Shown here: one piece after another, positions 46,522 through 49,906 of the stretch
Position numbering within the stretch: the first letter of the stretch is position 1
Layout: each line of letters begins with the position of its first letter
Assembly (NCBI GenBank): GCA_017441205.1
Contig: JAFRYG010000137.1
Location: forward strand, 1 to 49,906
Source of the DNA: Pseudomonadota bacterium
GTDB lineage: Bacteria > Myxococcota_A > Bradymonadia > UBA4248
Direction of reading: 5' to 3'
Length of the DNA stretch: 49,906 nt
Position numbers and translations under genes: made by a program
The notes under the pieces: generated by a model
The model's input: only the letters and a program-made list of their open reading frames with translations
Databases searched by the model: none
Told to the model about the DNA's origin: nothing

Positions 46522-47856
46522 ATGACAGAAGCCACGAAAAACACCCATCAGATTTCGGTGGATGAACTTTGGGAACTTTGGCCTACACTCAATGACAAAG
46601 AGCGAGTGGAGTGGTTTGCACAACTGGACCACACCGATGCGGAGGACTTTTTCTCCTCGATTCCATGTGAAGATCAGGCTGCCATGATCGAACTCATGCC
46701 GGAGCGCGAACAGCGCCACTGGATGAGGACACTCGCCCCTGATGATACCGTAGACGTTCTGCAAATTATCGAAGACGAAGATACCCGCAGCAACCTCAAA
46801 GGTTTCCTGCAATCCAAGGCCCGTAAGGAAATTGATGCCCTCATGGCCTATAAGGAAGACGAAGCCGGCGGTCTGATGAGTCCCCGATTCGCACGCTGCC
46901 GTCCCGATATGACCGTCGACGAAGCCATTCTGTACGTTCGCCGCCAGATGCGCGAAGAACTCGAAACCATCTACTATGTCTACGTCCTCGACAACCAGCA
47001 GCACCTGCTCGGAATCGTTTCCTTCGAAGAACTCTTCAAATCCGAAGACAGCAAGAAAATCTCCGAAATCATGGACACTGAACCCACCACAGTTCACGAA
47101 GATATGGACCAGGAATCTGTCGCACTGCTCTTCGCCCGCGAAGACTTCTTCGCGCTCCCCGTCGTCGACAGCGACAACGTCATGAAAGGTATCATCACCA
47201 TCGACGATATCGTCGATGTCGTCCAGGATGAGGCCACCGAAGATATCCAGAAAATGGGTGGTATGTCCGCCCTCGACACGGACTACCTGCAGTCAACCTT
47301 CAGGGAACTCTATACAAAACGCGTCGGCTGGCTAATCATCCTGTTCTGCTGCACACTCCTCACGACGCGGGTCATGGATCACTATTCCGATGCCATGTCA
47401 AAGGCCATTATCCTGTGTGTCTTTGTCCCCCTCATCATGGCTTCCGGCGGCAACACCGGTTCGCAGGCCACGACCCTCGTGACCCGTGCCATGGCACTCG
47501 GCGAAATTCGCCTGCGCGATGTTCTCAGAGTCCTCAAACGCGAGCTCGTCGTCAGCAGCGGCCTCGGTGCAACACTCGCCGTAATAGGGTTTATCGTCAT
47601 TCTCGCCTATCATTTCCTCGGAATGCTCCCCGACAGTGTCGGCTTCGCCCCACTCGCCGCTACGATTGCCGTCAGCGTCGGCGTCCTCGTCATCTATGGA
47701 TCACTCGTCGGTTCCATGCTGCCGTTCCTGCTCAAACTCTGCCACATCGACCCGGCAAGCGCTTCTGCACCCTTTGTCACAACCATTCTCGACGCATCCG
47801 GGATTATCATCTATTTCACTATCGCAAAAATCTTCCTGGCCAGCGCATTGTCTTGA
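46522..47856 (+). CDS. mgtE: Magnesium transporter MgtE
   Basis: 444 residues. The N-terminal helical (superfamily N) domain covers about 1-130, followed by two CBS domains (131-260) that sense Mg2+/nucleotide and gate the channel. The membrane part (285-444) has five helices and the selectivity motif region PLIMASGGNTGSQATTLVTRA. Normal length. AAAGGA precedes the ATG. Located in the inner membrane; imports Mg2+ and closes when intracellular Mg2+ is high. Monocistronic, followed by a bulged-hairpin element in the convergent gap. Confidence 0.95.
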   Translation: MTEATKNTHQISVDELWELWPTLNDKERVEWFAQLDHTDAEDFFSSIPCEDQAAMIELMPEREQRHWMRTLAPDDTVDVLQIIEDEDTRSNLKGFLQSKARKEIDALMAYKEDEAGGLMSPRFARCRPDMTVDEAILYVRRQMREELETIYYVYVLDNQQHLLGIVSFEELFKSEDSKKISEIMDTEPTTVHEDMDQESVALLFAREDFFALPVVDSDNVMKGIITIDDIVDVVQDEATEDIQKMGGMSALDTDYLQSTFRELYTKRVGWLIILFCCTLLTTRVMDHYSDAMSKAIILCVFVPLIMASGGNTGSQATTLVTRAMALGEIRLRDVLRVLKRELVVSSGLGATLAVIGFIVILAYHFLGMLPDSVGFAPLAATIAVSVGVLVIYGSLVGSMLPFLLKLCHIDPASASAPFVTTILDASGIIIYFTIAKIFLASALS

Positions 47857-47862
47857 TTTTTG

Positions 47863-47950
47863 GGGGCTCGCTATGGGCACCAAACCGGCGGTTTGATGCC
47901 CATACACTCGCCCATTACCGCTATTGTCCTGCAGACAATACGCGGTAATG
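47863..47950. repeat. Bulged hairpin element, locus 8
   Basis: CATTACCGC-TATTGTC (47913-47928) pairs with GACAATA-C-GCGGTAATG (47934-47950), one unpaired C. Before it, TATGGGCA...TGCCCATA (47872-47904) with inner CAAACCG/CGGTTTG matches the upstream unit of the 20531 element, including the trailing CACTCGC. It lies between two convergent genes and may terminate both. Confidence 0.8.
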
Positions 47951-48013
47951 ATTTTTGAAAAAAAAGCATCCCACAAACACAATCATGCGGCCCAATCGAC
48001 GTCAACCCGCATC

Positions 48014-49843
48014 TCAGTGGTCATTATCTGAAAAATCACCCGAAAGCAGAGGAATTCCCTCCCCTGGAACAGAATTGTGATTGTCCGGATGGCTGTAAAT
48101 ATTCAGAGTCGATTCCAAATCGGCATCAAACTCACTGATTTCAACATTGCGCTGCCGCTTGCGTTTGACCGATGACGTTTTGGCCAACAGAAGAGGCACT
48201 GCTGCAGTACCCGCATTCTTTTGTACAGGCGCCGCAGGCTTAATTCCCGCACGACTCAATACATCCTCCAGCACGGCATCCGATTTGACGGCTTTTTTGA
48301 GCGACGGAACACCAAAATCCGTATTATTGAAAGACCCAAACGTCGATGTTCTGGATTGGCTGACGCCAGCGAGTGCATTGGGTTTCTTTTGCAATGGAAG
48401 CACACTGTCCAGCTCATTCAGTTCTTCCATCAAATCCGATGAATCAGAATCAGATGAATGAAGTTCAGGCGCTTTGCTGCCAGTTTCCAGCAGCGGAACG
48501 CCAGGTTCCGGCGTTATCAGCGGCAAATCTGTCTCCGGCTTTGATTCACTCGCGGATTTTGATTCATTCCCGGATGAAAGCGATAGCTGCAAATCCCCAA
48601 ATGCATCCAAATCAACAAATTCTCTGCGTTTGACGACAGGTTCTGGTTCTTCAGCCGGCTTTTCATGCGGCATCGGGTTCTGCGGTCTAATCTCATCCGA
48701 GCTCTTTTCTTCCTTCCTCCGTGAATCAAAACCATCGAGAAGTCTGCCCGGCTCACGATAGAATTGAAAGAAAATTGTATTCATCAGAGCAATGAGAACG
48801 ACCACGGGAACCTGCAGCAATAAAGCCAGAAAGAACCAGCGTTTACCGGATGCCCCCGGACGCATCCGATACTCCGCAACGATATTGCTTATCTCCCGTT
48901 TGTCACGTCTGGCTTCAAATGATTCGCGGCTATCTCCATAATCACACAGTGCCTGAATATAGCCATTCAAATCGCCTTCAAATACAGGAACCGATTTGTA
49001 ATAGATTTCATTGGAAAGTGCCATGCGAATACGCTGCTGTTCCTGCCAGTTGAGAGCGCTGGCATCCCCATCCCGAATCATCCGCGATTCTTTTGCAGAA
49101 GTACTCTGAGCCAGCTGCAGTGTATGTTCCGCCATTCTGAATTGTATCAGCCTGCCGGTGTAATAATTCCCTAAAAAGCTCAGACTGCAGACACAGCAAA
49201 TCCCAATCCCCAAAGCGATCGGCAGTATCGGAAGTGCAATCTTAATCCGCTTTCCCTTCAAATCATCCAGCGATTCTCTGATTGCACCAATACCGGATGA
49301 TGACCTGTCATCGGCAATACTAAAACAGGAAAATACCGTCCCCAGCAGATAATATCCAACGATGCCCCAAACGGCAGCAGGAATAACCCATGCGAACGCC
49401 CCCAGGGTATCCTGCACCATATAGTACCCGACCAATCCAGCCAAAAAAAGAATACTGCACACGGGGAACAAAACGCCAAAAGCCCTGATGGCTTTAATCG
49501 GGTGCAGAATACCCTGAATACCGCACGTCAGCCAGTGTCCATCAGCATCATCCGATGTCTGATGAACTACCCCAAAGATACTGTAAAACTGAATTGCCCC
49601 AAATAACCCAAATCCCAGAGCAAATCCAAGCAGTTCCAGGCCATGAACCATTTCTTCGGCAGGCGATGCGATCCCCAGCGCCATGGTGGCATATCCCACG
49701 CAGGCAAACTGGATCAGGCAATAAAGAAATACCCCTCCTGCAATGAACCAGACTGCAGTCCACAAACAGACAGTCAGCCAGGAATCACGAAGGTGTTCCA
49801 AAGCCAGTTTGTAACACTCAATGCTTTCGAACCTGGAACTCAT
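48014..49843 (-). CDS. Multi-pass membrane protein with long disordered tail
   Basis: 609 residues. About five to seven hydrophobic helices lie in the first 370 residues (e.g. LTVCLWTAVWFIAGGVFLYCL, LLGFALGFGLFGAIQFYSIF, VLFPVCSILFLAGLVGYYMV, then WFFLALLLQVPVVVLIALM). The last ~230 residues are low-complexity, acidic/Ser/Pro-rich, and probably cytoplasmic. No recognised family; the layout of a membrane core with a long tail resembles DUF4013-like proteins, but this is not certain. The start lacks a strong ribosome site. Convergent with mgtE. The remaining 60 bp to the window end show no further gene. Confidence 0.7.
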   Translation of the reverse strand: MSSRFESIECYKLALEHLRDSWLTVCLWTAVWFIAGGVFLYCLIQFACVGYATMALGIASPAEEMVHGLELLGFALGFGLFGAIQFYSIFGVVHQTSDDADGHWLTCGIQGILHPIKAIRAFGVLFPVCSILFLAGLVGYYMVQDTLGAFAWVIPAAVWGIVGYYLLGTVFSCFSIADDRSSSGIGAIRESLDDLKGKRIKIALPILPIALGIGICCVCSLSFLGNYYTGRLIQFRMAEHTLQLAQSTSAKESRMIRDGDASALNWQEQQRIRMALSNEIYYKSVPVFEGDLNGYIQALCDYGDSRESFEARRDKREISNIVAEYRMRPGASGKRWFFLALLLQVPVVVLIALMNTIFFQFYREPGRLLDGFDSRRKEEKSSDEIRPQNPMPHEKPAEEPEPVVKRREFVDLDAFGDLQLSLSSGNESKSASESKPETDLPLITPEPGVPLLETGSKAPELHSSDSDSSDLMEELNELDSVLPLQKKPNALAGVSQSRTSTFGSFNNTDFGVPSLKKAVKSDAVLEDVLSRAGIKPAAPVQKNAGTAAVPLLLAKTSSVKRKRQRNVEISEFDADLESTLNIYSHPDNHNSVPGEGIPLLSGDFSDNDH

Positions 49844-49906
49844 ATTCGGCTATCCAAAAGAATGAACGAACGCTGTTTTTCCTGCCACTCCCGGAGAACC
49901 AAAAGA

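Overview
The window looks like chromosomal DNA of a Gram-negative, didermic bacterium of the Myxococcota/deltaproteobacterial type, possibly close to Bradymonadales. The reasons are an outer-membrane assembly protein (BamA) coupled to the Lol lipoprotein export system, many lipoproteins with signal II peptides, two large membrane-anchored Hanks-type Ser/Thr kinases, a TonB-like AgmX/PglI C-terminal domain, and Cys-rich secreted proteins. This placement is inference from gene content; there is no rRNA or other phylogenetic marker set in the window. Coding strand is mixed, intergenic gaps are often long, and base composition is moderate.

Layout. 1-734: 3' end of a secreted protein gene. 1210-6194: a polyamine uptake operon (cupin-XRE regulator, PotA with an unusual insertion, PotB, PotC, PotD) behind two palindromic operators. 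6303-7424: a DUF58 membrane protein and two identical tandem tRNA-Cys genes (minus strand). 7425-8238: a gene-poor stretch with one copy of a dispersed repeat. 8239-13232: lolC/E-like permease, lolD and bamA (minus strand), the envelope biogenesis block. 13312-20453: a small membrane protein, a PPC-type lipoprotein and two paralogous Ser/Thr kinases (minus). 20689-21426: YebC. 21761-23560: HEAT-repeat lipoprotein. 23759-26679: a two-gene operon with an AAA+ ATPase resembling those of contractile injection systems. 26680-28208: a gene-free region with the inverted second copy of the dispersed repeat and a 28-unit, 22-bp tandem array. 28209-31683: lipoprotein and type IIA topoisomerase subunit A. 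31699-37794: a Bat/MoxR-type operon (Gln-rich membrane protein, MoxR ATPase, DUF58, vWA membrane protein). 38062-47856: mostly envelope proteins (LIC_10091-like, AgmX/PglI, Cys-rich/Gly-rich lipoprotein, NTF2-like, DsbA-like) and the MgtE magnesium transporter. 48014-49843: multi-pass membrane protein (minus).

Common theme: the window is dominated by envelope functions (outer-membrane protein insertion, lipoprotein export, extracytoplasmic sensing by kinases, periplasmic redox folding, surface lipoproteins) together with transport of polyamines and Mg2+. The most unusual non-coding feature is a family of intergenic hairpins at eight loci. All share a TAT...ATA core with one unpaired G/C beside it, while their stem sequences differ and co-vary. 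The most unusual coding features are two Ig-like repeats inserted in the TOBE region of the cytoplasmic ATPase PotA, an AAA+ protein whose first P-loop is degenerate, and a DsbA-like protein flanked by two copies of a Cys module.
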